Below, piece by piece: positions 1 through 7,255 of a DNA stretch of 7,640 nt. The notes below the pieces were generated by a model. The model did not search any database and was not told the origin of the DNA. It was given only the letters and a program-made list of their open reading frames with translations. Every line of letters starts with the position of its first letter. Positions within the stretch are counted from its first letter, which is position 1. The DNA comes from Neptuniibacter sp. Its GTDB lineage: Bacteria > Pseudomonadota > Gammaproteobacteria > Pseudomonadales > Balneatricaceae. The position numbers were made by a program, and so were the translations under genes. Location of the stretch: assembly GCA_030149405.1 (NCBI GenBank), contig JASBRM010000034.1, forward strand, positions 1 to 7,640. Direction: 5' to 3'.

Positions 1-1230
1 TATTGCGGTTGCATCAACCACTACCGAGTAACCGTTGCGAAGCAGGTCAGAACTTGTGTCCAGTAGATGATTAAAAGTCAAAGCGTTCATCTGCGGGCCG
101 TAAAGATCTACTTTCTCACCCTTCAGGCTCAAATCACGGTACAGCCTTTTACGTTCAACGTCTGAGCGGATTCGAATCGTGTCGGTTTGGTCTACTAACT
201 GTTGGCTCAGGTGGCTTTTGCCGCTTCCGGATATGCCGTGCATTAGGAAAAGCACAGGTTTACGCTCGCGGGCGTAATAGTCAGTGAGCCTCAGATAGCG
301 GCGAAGGGTTTTGATGTCATGCATATCCCCCAGTACTGAGACCTTAGCGCGCACCATAGAGCGATAGGCTTTGTAGAAATTCAGTATGGGCAGAGCATGA
401 TAATCACCACAGATTTCCAGATAGCGGTTCAGGCAGCGATTAGCCCAGCGGAATTCACCATTGGCTTCCAGATCCATCAATAGGAATGCCAGATCATTGA
501 TCGTATCAATCCAGCGGAACTGCAGATTAAACTCAATGCAATCAAATAAACGCAGTTCATCTTTGAACAGGGTGATATTGGCCAGATGTAGGTCACCGTG
601 GCATTCACGAATGTGACCTTCTGCTTTGCGTTTCTGGATAAGCTCGGTCAGGCTGCGATATTGTTGAGCAGTATACTGTACAAGTTTCTGTACCTTGGTC
701 CAGTCATCGATATGATCAATGGTATCTGTGATATGCAGGAAGTTATCTGAAACGACTTCCCAGATAGTATCTGGTTCACCCCAGGGGCTATCCTGAGCGA
801 CAATCGGTATCCGGTGATGGAACTCTGCAATTTGCTCTGCCAGCATATCAATCCAGTTTGGATCAAACTGATGGTTTTGCAGCAGCAGGTCTAAGCGGTT
901 ATGCGGAATGAATTGCTGCATCTTAACGGCGTATTCAAAAATCCCTTCATCCGCTCCGAGAATTGGTTTTTCAGCAGACCCGCCGATGCCAATCACAGAC
1001 ATGTAGATGTCTGGGGCAAGTCTTTGATTGAGGCGTAGTTCCTCTTCGCAACAGTGCCGACGTTTCTCAAGCGTGGTAAAATCCAGAAAACCAAAATCCA
1101 CTGGCTTTTTAACCTTATAGGCATATGTGCCAGTTAAGATCAGCCAGGATATGTGAGTTTCAATCACCTCGATTTCTGTAACCGGGTGAGGGTAAAACTC
1201 AGGATTTTTAAGAGATTCTATGAGTAACAT
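1..1230 (-). CDS. Fused aminoglycoside-phosphotransferase-like kinase / P-loop ATP-binding protein (3' end cut by window)
   Basis: I translated this by hand: the frame is open from an ATG at 1230 to the window edge, giving 410 residues without a stop. The N-terminal half resembles the APH/choline-kinase fold, with YKVKK at about 38-42 (possible ATP-binding lysine), the catalytic-loop motif HGDLHLAN at 211-218 (Asp213 the presumed base) and FDCIEF at 229-234, the expected place of the metal-binding Asp (D230). The C-terminal part starts a P-loop kinase domain with Walker A GISGSGKS at 332-339. This two-domain layout matches proteins usually annotated as bifunctional aminoglycoside phosphotransferase/ATP-binding protein, which from memory are about 510-520 aa, so roughly 100 residues lie outside the window. 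The true substrate is not known; the name should not be read as antibiotic resistance. The start fits family N-termini (ALKNPEFYPHPV-like), though the upstream ribosome binding site is weak. It diverges from mrcB. Confidence 0.88.
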   Translation of the reverse strand, partial: MLLIESLKNPEFYPHPVTEIEVIETHISWLILTGTYAYKVKKPVDFGFLDFTTLEKRRHCCEEELRLNQRLAPDIYMSVIGIGGSAEKPILGADEGIFEYAVKMQQFIPHNRLDLLLQNHQFDPNWIDMLAEQIAEFHHRIPIVAQDSPWGEPDTIWEVVSDNFLHITDTIDHIDDWTKVQKLVQYTAQQYRSLTELIQKRKAEGHIRECHGDLHLANITLFKDELRLFDCIEFNLQFRWIDTINDLAFLLMDLEANGEFRWANRCLNRYLEICGDYHALPILNFYKAYRSMVRAKVSVLGDMHDIKTLRRYLRLTDYYARERKPVLFLMHGISGSGKSHLSQQLVDQTDTIRIRSDVERKRLYRDLSLKGEKVDLYGPQMNALTFNHLLDTSSDLLRNGYSVVVDATAI

Positions 1231-1241
1231 ACTCGTTCAAA

Positions 1242-1268
1242 ATGACCGCTAGGGAAGGGCATTATACT
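1242..1268 (+). promoter_or_regulatory. Candidate mrcB promoter overlapping the divergent -10
   Basis: TATACT at 1263-1268 matches the sigma-70 -10 consensus at five of six positions. ATGACC at 1242-1247 keeps the TGAC core of a -35, but the spacer is only 15 bases, shorter than optimal. If used, transcription would begin close to the mrcB ATG at 1275, leaving almost no leader. A promoter further upstream, inside the kinase-like gene, is an equally good possibility. The -10 shares four bases with the minus-strand TATAAT at 1261-1266. Confidence 0.25.
1261..1266 (-). promoter_or_regulatory. Candidate -10 element for the leftward kinase-like gene
   Basis: Read on the minus strand these six bases are a perfect TATAAT. 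A transcript starting about seven bases downstream would have a leader of roughly 24 bases before the ATG at 1230. No good -35 hexamer is visible 16-18 bases upstream; the best there is TCTCTT, inside the first codons of mrcB. The element is therefore a candidate only. Confidence 0.4.
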
Positions 1269-1274
1269 TAGCCA

Positions 1275-3605
1275 ATGAAAAAAAAGAGACCATCAAAGAG
1301 ATCCAATCGCGGTCGTGGAGCAAAAAAATCCAAAGGATTGCTGTCCAAACTCCTTATTCTGTTGCTGAAGCTGTCCCTGTTAGGCCTTGTTATAGGCGGG
1401 GTTGGGCTGATTTACCTCGATGTTCAGATTCAGCAGAAATTTGAAGGAAAACGTTGGGCCCTGCCCGCTAAAGTTTATGCCCGTCCTCTGGAATTATATC
1501 CGGGCCAGGTGCTTGATCGTGCGGCACTGAAAAATGAACTGAAGGGCTTAGGCTATCGCTTTGTAAACCGGGCCAGTCAGCCGGGAATGGTTGAGTGGGC
1601 GTCTACAAGAGCCCGAATTCATACCCGTGGTTTTGCATTCCCTGATAGTGATGAACCCGCTAAAAGGTTGTTGGTGAGTTTCAGTAGTAATCAGGTTGCT
1701 TCCATCACGGATAGTCAGGGTAGAGCGGTTCCGTTAAGTCGTTTGGAGCCGATTCTCATTGGTGGTATTTACCCGAAAGATAATGAAGACCGGGATTTGA
1801 TCAGGCTGGATCAGGCTCCTGAGTATCTGATAGAAGCGTTGGTTCAGATTGAAGATCGTGATTACTACAATCACTACGGTATTTCCCTGCGGGGTATTGC
1901 CCGAGCGATGGTGGTTAATGTCAAATCAGGCCGGTTTGTGCAGGGTGGAAGTACGCTTACACAGCAATTGATCAAAAATTTCTATCTGACATCTGAGCGT
2001 ACATTGGCGCGCAAACTGTTAGAGATCCCAATGGCCGTTCTGTTGGATCTGCATTACAGCAAGGATGAGATCCTTGAAGCCTACTTGAATGAAGTCTATC
2101 TGGGGCAGTCCGGTTCGCGTGCTGTGCATGGCTTTGGCTTAGCCAGTCAGTATTTTTTTGCTCAACCCATCGATGAGCTGAAACTACATCAGGTGGCATT
2201 GCTGGCTGGGTTGGTCAAAGGGCCATCTTATTATGACCCGCGCCGACGCCCGGAACGTGCCAAGGAACGCCGTGATCTGGTGTTAAAAGTACTGCAGGAA
2301 CAAGGGGTAATCACTCTCCAGCAACGAGTCGCAGCTGAGAAACGTCCATTAGGAGTTGTAAAACAGCGGAGTTTGCATAAAGGCGCATACCCCGCATATC
2401 TGGATCTGGTTAAGCGTCAGTTACGGGAAGAATATCCTGAGGAGGTTCTGAACTCAGAAGGCCTTCGGGTATTCACCAGTCTGGACCCTATGGTGCAGGC
2501 AAACAGTGAAGCTGCTCTGAGTAAAACGATTGCCTCGCTGCAAAAAAGGCATGGAAAACCTGTCGCTGAACTTCAGGGTGGTATGGTGGTGACTGACCCG
2601 CAAACCGGTGAAGTTCTGGCATTGGTGGGCGGTAAGAATGCACGTTATCAGGGGTTTAACAGGGCTTTGGATGCGAGGCGACCGGTAGGTTCCCTGGTGA
2701 AACCAGCGGTGTATCTTGCTGCAATCGAGCAAGGTTACTCTTTAACTTCTCTTATTGATGATGAACCCATCAGTGTGCCATTGTCGGATGGATCGAGCTG
2801 GGTGCCACAGAACTTTGATCGGATCAGTCATGGCAAGGTTCCGCTTTATCTGGCCTTATCAAAATCATATAACCAGAGTACAGCACATCTGGGTATGGCG
2901 ATTGGTGTTGGTAAGGTAGTTGATATGCTGGAAAGACTGGGGGTTGAAAGGGAGCCAAAACCTTATCCATCTCTTCTGCTTGGGGCTGAATCTATGAGCC
3001 CATTTGAAATTGCTTCGGCTTACCAGACCATAGCTGCAAATGGTTTCAGAACTCCGATGCGTGCGATTCGCCTGGTAACGGATGTTGAGGGTGTTGAGCT
3101 TTCACGTTACCCATTTGAGGTCAGTCAGGTGGTTTCTGCAGAAAATATGCACCTGATACAATACGCATTGCAGTCGGTTACACGTGAAGGCACTGCAAGG
3201 TCGATTTACAGTCGATTACCGGCATCACTTAATGTTGCGGGGAAAACTGGGACCAGTAATGATCAGCGTGATAGTTGGTTTGCAGGGTTTGCTGCGAATC
3301 GAATGGCGGTGGTGTGGCTGGGTTTAGACGAGAATGGCAAATTGCCATTTACTGGTTCAGGTGGTGCACTCAGAGTGTGGACTGAGCTGATGACACGAGA
3401 AAAACCAGACTCTTTTATGGCTGTGCAACCGGAAGGGGTAGAATATCTCTGGGTTGAGGAACAAACCGGTTTGCTCTCTGCAGAGCATTGTGAAGGCGTG
3501 CGGCAGATACCATTCATAAAAGGTACAGCTCCGGAAAATTATGCTGAGTGTTCTGAGAAACAACCGAGTAAATCTTTAGATTGGTTTAAAAGATGGTTCA
3601 GATGA
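1275..3605 (+). CDS. mrcB: Penicillin-binding protein 1B (bifunctional glycosyltransferase/transpeptidase)
   Basis: This class A PBP polymerises lipid II into glycan strands and cross-links the peptides at the inner membrane's periplasmic face. It has a Lys/Arg-rich cytoplasmic tail (1-23), one membrane segment (about 24-48) and a UB2H-like region (about 55-150). The GT51 domain shows EDRDYYNH at 193-200 (catalytic Glu193), GGSTLTQQ at 224-231 and RKLLE ending at Glu250. The Glu193-Glu250 distance of 57 equals that of Glu233-Glu290 in E. coli PBP1B. The transpeptidase domain shows SLVK (nucleophile Ser473, Lys476), SYN at 531-533 and KTGT at 657-660, so both activities look intact. Two cysteines near the C-terminus (739, 759) could form a disulfide. 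The 776 aa length is normal for the Pseudomonas-type protein. An in-frame TAG at 1269-1271 rules out an earlier start. The gene is called mrcB or ponB in different genera. Its end overlaps the next gene. Confidence 0.97.
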   Translation: MKKKRPSKRSNRGRGAKKSKGLLSKLLILLLKLSLLGLVIGGVGLIYLDVQIQQKFEGKRWALPAKVYARPLELYPGQVLDRAALKNELKGLGYRFVNRASQPGMVEWASTRARIHTRGFAFPDSDEPAKRLLVSFSSNQVASITDSQGRAVPLSRLEPILIGGIYPKDNEDRDLIRLDQAPEYLIEALVQIEDRDYYNHYGISLRGIARAMVVNVKSGRFVQGGSTLTQQLIKNFYLTSERTLARKLLEIPMAVLLDLHYSKDEILEAYLNEVYLGQSGSRAVHGFGLASQYFFAQPIDELKLHQVALLAGLVKGPSYYDPRRRPERAKERRDLVLKVLQEQGVITLQQRVAAEKRPLGVVKQRSLHKGAYPAYLDLVKRQLREEYPEEVLNSEGLRVFTSLDPMVQANSEAALSKTIASLQKRHGKPVAELQGGMVVTDPQTGEVLALVGGKNARYQGFNRALDARRPVGSLVKPAVYLAAIEQGYSLTSLIDDEPISVPLSDGSSWVPQNFDRISHGKVPLYLALSKSYNQSTAHLGMAIGVGKVVDMLERLGVEREPKPYPSLLLGAESMSPFEIASAYQTIAANGFRTPMRAIRLVTDVEGVELSRYPFEVSQVVSAENMHLIQYALQSVTREGTARSIYSRLPASLNVAGKTGTSNDQRDSWFAGFAANRMAVVWLGLDENGKLPFTGSGGALRVWTELMTREKPDSFMAVQPEGVEYLWVEEQTGLLSAEHCEGVRQIPFIKGTAPENYAECSEKQPSKSLDWFKRWFR

Positions 3606-4162
3606 CAAATACTTTCAGAAATTTCTTCGTGTTAGGTATTTCTACTATCACGCTGGTGGGTTGTGTGAATAACACGGGTTCCTATCGTCCACCGGTGGTT
3701 GAGCGTGGAGATGCTTCTCAGGTTGTTCAGCCTGCTGAACCTGCAGCGATCGGAGTGGATGTCAGTCCAGGCGTGGTTGTGCAGTCCAGTTCAGATAACT
3801 CAGTGGCCGTGCCTGTGGCAACTCCAATGACATCACGGGCAAAAAATCCGGCCGTGATCGCACTGCTAAAAAATGCCAGCAATCAGAAAAACAGTGGTCA
3901 GATGTCCGCCGCCGAAAGCAGCCTGGAAAGGGCCCAGCGAATTGCTCCGAGAGATCCGGAAATCTATTATGAGTTAGCTGATATCCGCAGGCTGGAAGGG
4001 CAGTGGCCGCAAGCTGAACAACTAGCACTGAAAGGTACCAATATGGCCATTGGTGACGTGATTATGCTGCGCCGGTTGTGGCTGCTTATTGCAGATATTC
4101 GTGAGCAGTCGGGCAATCATGCTGCTGCCAGGAAAGCCCGGCAGCAGGCAATGCAGTACTAA
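3602..4162 (+). CDS. lpoP: TPR lipoprotein, probable PBP1B activator (LpoP-like)
   Basis: From the ATG at 3602 this is a 186-residue lipoprotein. It has a short signal peptide ending in a lipobox LVGC (Cys21), with Val at +2, which favours outer-membrane sorting. A Val/Pro/Ser-rich flexible linker follows (about 22-80), then a helical C-terminal domain with tetratricopeptide repeats at about 83-117 and 117-150 and a further helix pair to the end; YYELADIRRLEGQWPQAEQ is the clearest repeat. In P. aeruginosa a TPR lipoprotein encoded beside PBP1B, LpoP, reaches across the periplasm and stimulates that synthase; lipobox, linker, TPR domain and position all agree here. The start at 3602 gives an ATGA overlap with the mrcB stop, typical of translational coupling. 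An ATG at 3593 in the same frame would add three residues (MVQ) and cannot be excluded. The functional name is inferred from architecture and context. Confidence 0.8.
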   Translation: MTNTFRNFFVLGISTITLVGCVNNTGSYRPPVVERGDASQVVQPAEPAAIGVDVSPGVVVQSSSDNSVAVPVATPMTSRAKNPAVIALLKNASNQKNSGQMSAAESSLERAQRIAPRDPEIYYELADIRRLEGQWPQAEQLALKGTNMAIGDVIMLRRLWLLIADIREQSGNHAAARKARQQAMQY

Positions 4163-4644
4163 TTTTCCTGCTTAACCAGCCTGAGAATATCCAGGCTGGA
4201 GACTACTCCACATATTTCATTGCTGTTGCTAATGAAAACTCTGTGAATGTTATTGCGGTACATTTCGGAGGCAATATTCCTGACCGGTGTATCTATTTCT
4301 ACAGAGATAACCTTAGGTGTCATAATTTCGCTGACTAAGTGATTTTTATGTTGGTTACCATTAGATAAGCCCAACTCGTCCGGGCTAAACCCTTCCAAAG
4401 TATTCAGGTAATACTGAGACATGGGGTTCTCATCTATTGAATGCTGTGGCTTAACATCAAAATTGATGATGTCACTTAAACTCACCACTCCAATAATATC
4501 ACCGCCTTTTGATAAGACTGGCGCACCGGAAACTTTCTTCTCATTAAAAAAGTCGATCAGGGTTTGGATGGACCAGGTTTCACAGACGGTCTGTAAACCC
4601 GAGCTCATGATGTCACGTGCAGTAAGGTTATCTAATTCAGGCAT
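4159..4644 (-). CDS. Stand-alone CBS-domain-pair protein
   Basis: The 161-residue protein is little more than two CBS domains (about 7-62 and 103-158), joined by a longer than usual 40-residue linker with no recognisable motif. Each domain opens with the usual xxDIM/xxEIM start (ARDIM at 9-13, SEIMTP at 105-110) and ends with the G-V-V-S-x-x-D ribose-phosphate motif (52-58 and 146-152). CBS pairs normally bind adenine nucleotides such as AMP, ATP or SAM and regulate a partner; no effector domain or membrane segment is present, so the partner must be a separate protein and is unknown. The gene has a strong Shine-Dalgarno sequence. Its TAG stop overlaps the TAA of the lipoprotein gene on the other strand (4159-4162), so the two transcripts converge with no spacer. 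Confidence 0.9.
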   Translation of the reverse strand: MPELDNLTARDIMSSGLQTVCETWSIQTLIDFFNEKKVSGAPVLSKGGDIIGVVSLSDIINFDVKPQHSIDENPMSQYYLNTLEGFSPDELGLSNGNQHKNHLVSEIMTPKVISVEIDTPVRNIASEMYRNNIHRVFISNSNEICGVVSSLDILRLVKQEN

Positions 4645-4651
4645 GAGGTCT

Positions 4652-4657
4652 CTCCCT
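4652..4657 (-). promoter_or_regulatory. Shine-Dalgarno site of the CBS-pair gene
   Basis: Read on the minus strand the site is AGGGAG, seven bases before the ATG at 4644. It is the best-formed ribosome binding site in the window and fixes this start. It sits in the loop of a short inverted repeat, AGGTC at 4646-4650 and GACCT at 4666-4670, which may be chance. Confidence 0.7.
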
Positions 4658-4712
4658 CTATTTGTGACCTGAATTTAAAGATAGTTTAGATTTAGAACTT
4701 CGCTAAAACGAA

Positions 4713-4733
4713 TTAAACCCGTATCCGGTTTAA
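4713..4733 (-). repeat. 7-bp inverted repeat at the end of the membrane-protein gene
   Basis: TTAAACC at 4713-4719 and GGTTTAA at 4727-4733 are perfect inverted copies around a 7-base loop. They cover the last codons and the TAA stop of the membrane-protein gene. On the minus-strand transcript the hairpin would be followed by an interrupted U-rich stretch (UUCGUUUU), so it could be a weak intrinsic terminator. The stem is AT-rich and the U-tract poor, so terminator function is doubtful. Confidence 0.3.
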
Positions 4734-5321
4734 ACCTTTGAGGCTCAGTGCGATCAGAATCAGGAAAAGCGATAGGCCCAGGCTATAAAACAAATCGTTT
4801 GATGCTTTAGGGAGTAGGGAAATGTCGCTGAAAATAAGCAGGCTGGTACCCAAAATTATGCCGGCGGAGCTGCCGATAATTCCCATCGCGGCTGAACGAA
4901 ATCGAATCGCACTGTAGATCACAACAGCGGCGCACAAAACACTCATCAACTGGCTGTATTCAGTGCCAACTTCGGAGCGCCGGCACAATTCAAACAAGGC
5001 AAATAAAACCAGTAGCCAGCGTCCCCATGCTGCTTTACTCCAGTCGAACTTGTGCGCAAGGTCCAGAAGCGCGCTGGCAATGAGCGGGATGGATGCATAC
5101 AGCGCGAGGTTATCCAGCATTCGGCGGAAGGTGATGCTGTCCTGATCAGCGCCGGATAATAGTAATGCTGCTGCCGCCGAACAGCTGATAAAAGCCGCCG
5201 CCAGGCTGATGACCATGAGAGCTGTATTGTTGAGTTTCTCAGACAAACGATAGCTGTTCCCTGCCAAAAACAGGGAACTGGCTAAAGTAATCAGCTGGCT
5301 GAAAGTCGCGGTATCTGGCAT
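4713..5321 (-). CDS. Multi-pass integral membrane protein of unknown function
   Basis: I do not recognise this 202-residue protein. Hydrophobic stretches at about 8-24, 34-56, 70-88, 98-114, 122-140, 145-165 and 176-195 suggest six or seven inner-membrane helices separated by short loops. The few charged residues cluster in loops (RRMLD near 66-70, KFDW near 91-94, CRRSE near 113-117) and in the basic C-terminal end. I see no catalytic motif, cysteine pair or haem-binding pattern, and no signal peptide beyond the first helix. The ATG overlaps the hemL stop by one base (TAATG) and lacks a clear ribosome binding site of its own, so its translation probably depends on ribosomes finishing hemL. 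Context therefore ties its expression to hemL, but a role in tetrapyrrole metabolism is not shown. Confidence 0.82.
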   Translation of the reverse strand: MPDTATFSQLITLASSLFLAGNSYRLSEKLNNTALMVISLAAAFISCSAAAALLLSGADQDSITFRRMLDNLALYASIPLIASALLDLAHKFDWSKAAWGRWLLVLFALFELCRRSEVGTEYSQLMSVLCAAVVIYSAIRFRSAAMGIIGSSAGIILGTSLLIFSDISLLPKASNDLFYSLGLSLFLILIALSLKGLNRIRV

Positions 5322-6601
5322 TACAGGTTAGACATAACCTGATCAGCAGCTGCCAGAGTTGCTTCAATGTCTTCCTGTGTATGTGCAGCAGACACAAAAC
5401 CGGCCTCAAATGCAGAGGGGGCCAGGTAAACGCCTTGTTCCAGCATGCCATGGAAGAATTTTGAGAACTTGTCTGAATCACAGGCCATAGTTTCAGAAAA
5501 GGAAGTGACTTTCTCCTGATCTGTGAAGAATAGGCCGAACATTCCGCCAACACGGCTGGTAGTAAATGGAACACCATTAGCCATAGCCACAGCCTCAAGG
5601 CCTTCAGTCAGCAGTTCAACTTTGGCAGATAACTGCTCATAGAAGCCAGGTTTCGATACGGCATTCAGCATGGCCAGACCCGCGGCCATTGCGAGTGGGT
5701 TGCCTGAAAGTGTACCAGCCTGATATACCGCGCCTAATGGTGCGATATGTTCCATAATTTCACGTTTACCACCAAAAGCACCCACTGGAAGACCGCCGCC
5801 AATAACTTTGCCTAAGGTAGTCAAGTCTGGCTTAACGTTGTAAACAGACTGTGCGCCACCTAGAGCAACACGGAACCCCGTCATTACTTCATCAAAAATT
5901 AGTACAGTGCCGTATTCATCACAGACTTCACGTAGCCCTTCCAGGAAGCCAGGTTCCGGAGGGATGCAGTTCATGTTGCCAGCTACAGGCTCAACAATGA
6001 TACAAGCAATCTGATCACCTACATCTGCAAACGCTTTACGCACGCTTTCGATGTCGTTATGTGTCAGAGTGATTGTGTGTTCTGCAAGAGAAGCTGGAAC
6101 ACCAGGTGAGCTTGGCTCGCCCAGAGTCAGCATGCCTGAACCAGCTTTTACCAACAGGGAATCTGAGTGGCCGTGGTAGCAGCCTTCAAATTTTACGATT
6201 TTGTCGCGTTTGGTATAACCACGAGCCAGACGGATAGCGCTCATGGTTGCTTCGGTACCAGAGCTCACCATACGCACCAGTTCCATGGATGGCATGATTT
6301 CACAAACCTTATCCGCCATCTCAATTTCGATGGCGGTTGGGGCACCAAAACCAAGACCATTGTCCAGAGATGAACGAACTGCACCGATTACGTCTTCGTT
6401 GCAGTGTCCAAGAATCATTGGGCCCCATGATCCAACGTAGTCGATATACTTTTTGTCATCCTCATCAAACAGATACGCGCCTTGGCCTCGTTTGAAGAAG
6501 ATTGGCGTTCCGCCAACACCCTTGAATGCACGTACCGGCGAGTTTACGCCACCTGGGATATGAGTCTGGGCTGCCTGAAAAAGTTCTTCGGAACGGGACA
6601 T
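5321..6601 (-). CDS. hemL: Glutamate-1-semialdehyde 2,1-aminomutase
   Basis: HemL converts glutamate-1-semialdehyde to 5-aminolevulinate, the last step of the C5 route to haem, siroheme and other tetrapyrroles, in the cytoplasm. The 426-residue length equals that of the E. coli enzyme. It belongs to the class III aminotransferases: [15 protein letters not shown] (around residue 115 onward) contacts the cofactor phosphate, CYHGHSDS spans 141-148, FDEVMTGFR carries the cofactor-pairing Asp237, and [17 protein letters not shown] holds the Schiff-base lysine at 265, the same number as in E. coli. [16 protein letters not shown] follows as expected. The N-terminus (MSRSEELF...[13 protein letters not shown]) is typical, supporting the start; the upstream ribosome binding site is only moderate (GAGAGA-like). 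It lies 16 bases after thiE and is coupled to the downstream membrane-protein gene. Confidence 0.98.
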   Translation of the reverse strand: MSRSEELFQAAQTHIPGGVNSPVRAFKGVGGTPIFFKRGQGAYLFDEDDKKYIDYVGSWGPMILGHCNEDVIGAVRSSLDNGLGFGAPTAIEIEMADKVCEIMPSMELVRMVSSGTEATMSAIRLARGYTKRDKIVKFEGCYHGHSDSLLVKAGSGMLTLGEPSSPGVPASLAEHTITLTHNDIESVRKAFADVGDQIACIIVEPVAGNMNCIPPEPGFLEGLREVCDEYGTVLIFDEVMTGFRVALGGAQSVYNVKPDLTTLGKVIGGGLPVGAFGGKREIMEHIAPLGAVYQAGTLSGNPLAMAAGLAMLNAVSKPGFYEQLSAKVELLTEGLEAVAMANGVPFTTSRVGGMFGLFFTDQEKVTSFSETMACDSDKFSKFFHGMLEQGVYLAPSAFEAGFVSAAHTQEDIEATLAAADQVMSNL

Positions 6602-6617
6602 TTTCTATCTCTCTGAA

Positions 6618-7247
6618 TCAGTTTTTAAAAAGCTGGTGGAACTGTTTTGCGGTTGCCGTAATGTTGTTTTGAGCATAAAGGGCATGAATGACGGCAACCA
6701 TGTCAGCACCTGCTGAAATAATCTGGTCTGCATTATCCACGCTAATGCCGCCAATCGCTACTATTGGTAGCTGAACTTTTTCTTTTGCTTCCTGTAGCAG
6801 ACTGATTGGAGCAGGTTTGGCATTGGGTTTGGTTATTGACGGGAAAAATGCACCAAAAGCCACATAGTCTGCGCCTTCTGCGGCGGCTTTTTCTGCAAGC
6901 TGAATCGAATCATGGCAGGTGACACCAATGATAGCGTCTGGCCCAAGTATTTCTCTTGCCTCGACGACTGCACCGTCACTTTGCCCTAAATGCACACCCG
7001 CAGCACCAATTCCAGCTGCCAGACCTGCATCATCATTAATCAGTAACAGGGCATTATGTTTTTTGCATAAGGTATTTAAAGCGGATGCCTGTTGTACACG
7101 TTTTTTCAGATCCGATGACTTATCCCGGTACTGAATAATCTCTGCACCCCCTTTCAGGCTTTTTTCAACCTGCGTCAGCATGCAGGCAAGGTCGGGCATA
7201 AGTTGTTGATCGGTAATGCCGTAAAGGCCCGAGAGATTTTTTTGCAT
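6618..7247 (-). CDS. thiE: Thiamine phosphate synthase
   Basis: ThiE joins hydroxymethylpyrimidine diphosphate to thiazole phosphate, giving thiamine phosphate and pyrophosphate. The 209-residue protein is a complete TIM barrel of normal family length. Substrate-site residues known from the Bacillus subtilis enzyme have visible counterparts: QYRDKS at 39-44 (Arg41, Lys43), NDD at 71-73 (Asn71 and the Mg-binding Asp72), HLGQSD at 86-91 (Asp91), TK at 139-140 and the phosphate-binding IGGIS at 165-169. The N-terminal LSGLYGITDQQL fits family starts, so ATG 7247 is kept although the upstream ribosome binding site is poor. It starts 8 bases after the stop of the CBS-domain gene and ends 16 bases before hemL. 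In many pseudomonads thiE and hemL sit beside thiD; no thiD is seen here. I saw no thiamine riboswitch in the few bases available, and any leader would lie outside the window. Confidence 0.97.
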   Translation of the reverse strand: MQKNLSGLYGITDQQLMPDLACMLTQVEKSLKGGAEIIQYRDKSSDLKKRVQQASALNTLCKKHNALLLINDDAGLAAGIGAAGVHLGQSDGAVVEAREILGPDAIIGVTCHDSIQLAEKAAAEGADYVAFGAFFPSITKPNAKPAPISLLQEAKEKVQLPIVAIGGISVDNADQIISAGADMVAVIHALYAQNNITATAKQFHQLFKN

Positions 7248-7255
7248 AGGGTGTA

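Noticed and set aside
648..866. Minus-strand open frame of 72 codons inside the kinase-like gene.
   Set aside because: It is an out-of-frame shadow of the longer open frame, which carries clear APH and Walker A motifs.
1972..3563. Several minus-strand open frames within mrcB.
   Set aside because: mrcB is intact with all catalytic motifs in order; the antisense frames have no recognisable domains or start signals.
4646..4670. Inverted repeat AGGTC/GACCT around the ribosome binding site of the CBS-pair gene, considered as a translation switch.
   Set aside because: The stem is only five base pairs with a 15-base loop, and the Shine-Dalgarno bases lie in the loop, not in the stem; this is within chance expectation.
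4674..4710. Possible promoter for the CBS-pair gene (minus-strand TATCTT with TTAGCG 17 bases upstream).
   Set aside because: The -35 matches at only three positions and the region is AT-rich, so such hexamers are expected by chance; transcription may simply continue from the upstream operon.
5239..5598. Minus-strand open frame of 119 codons overlapping the end of hemL and the start of the membrane-protein gene.
   Set aside because: It lies in another frame of two well-supported genes, its product shows no domain, and its composition is that of an out-of-frame translation.
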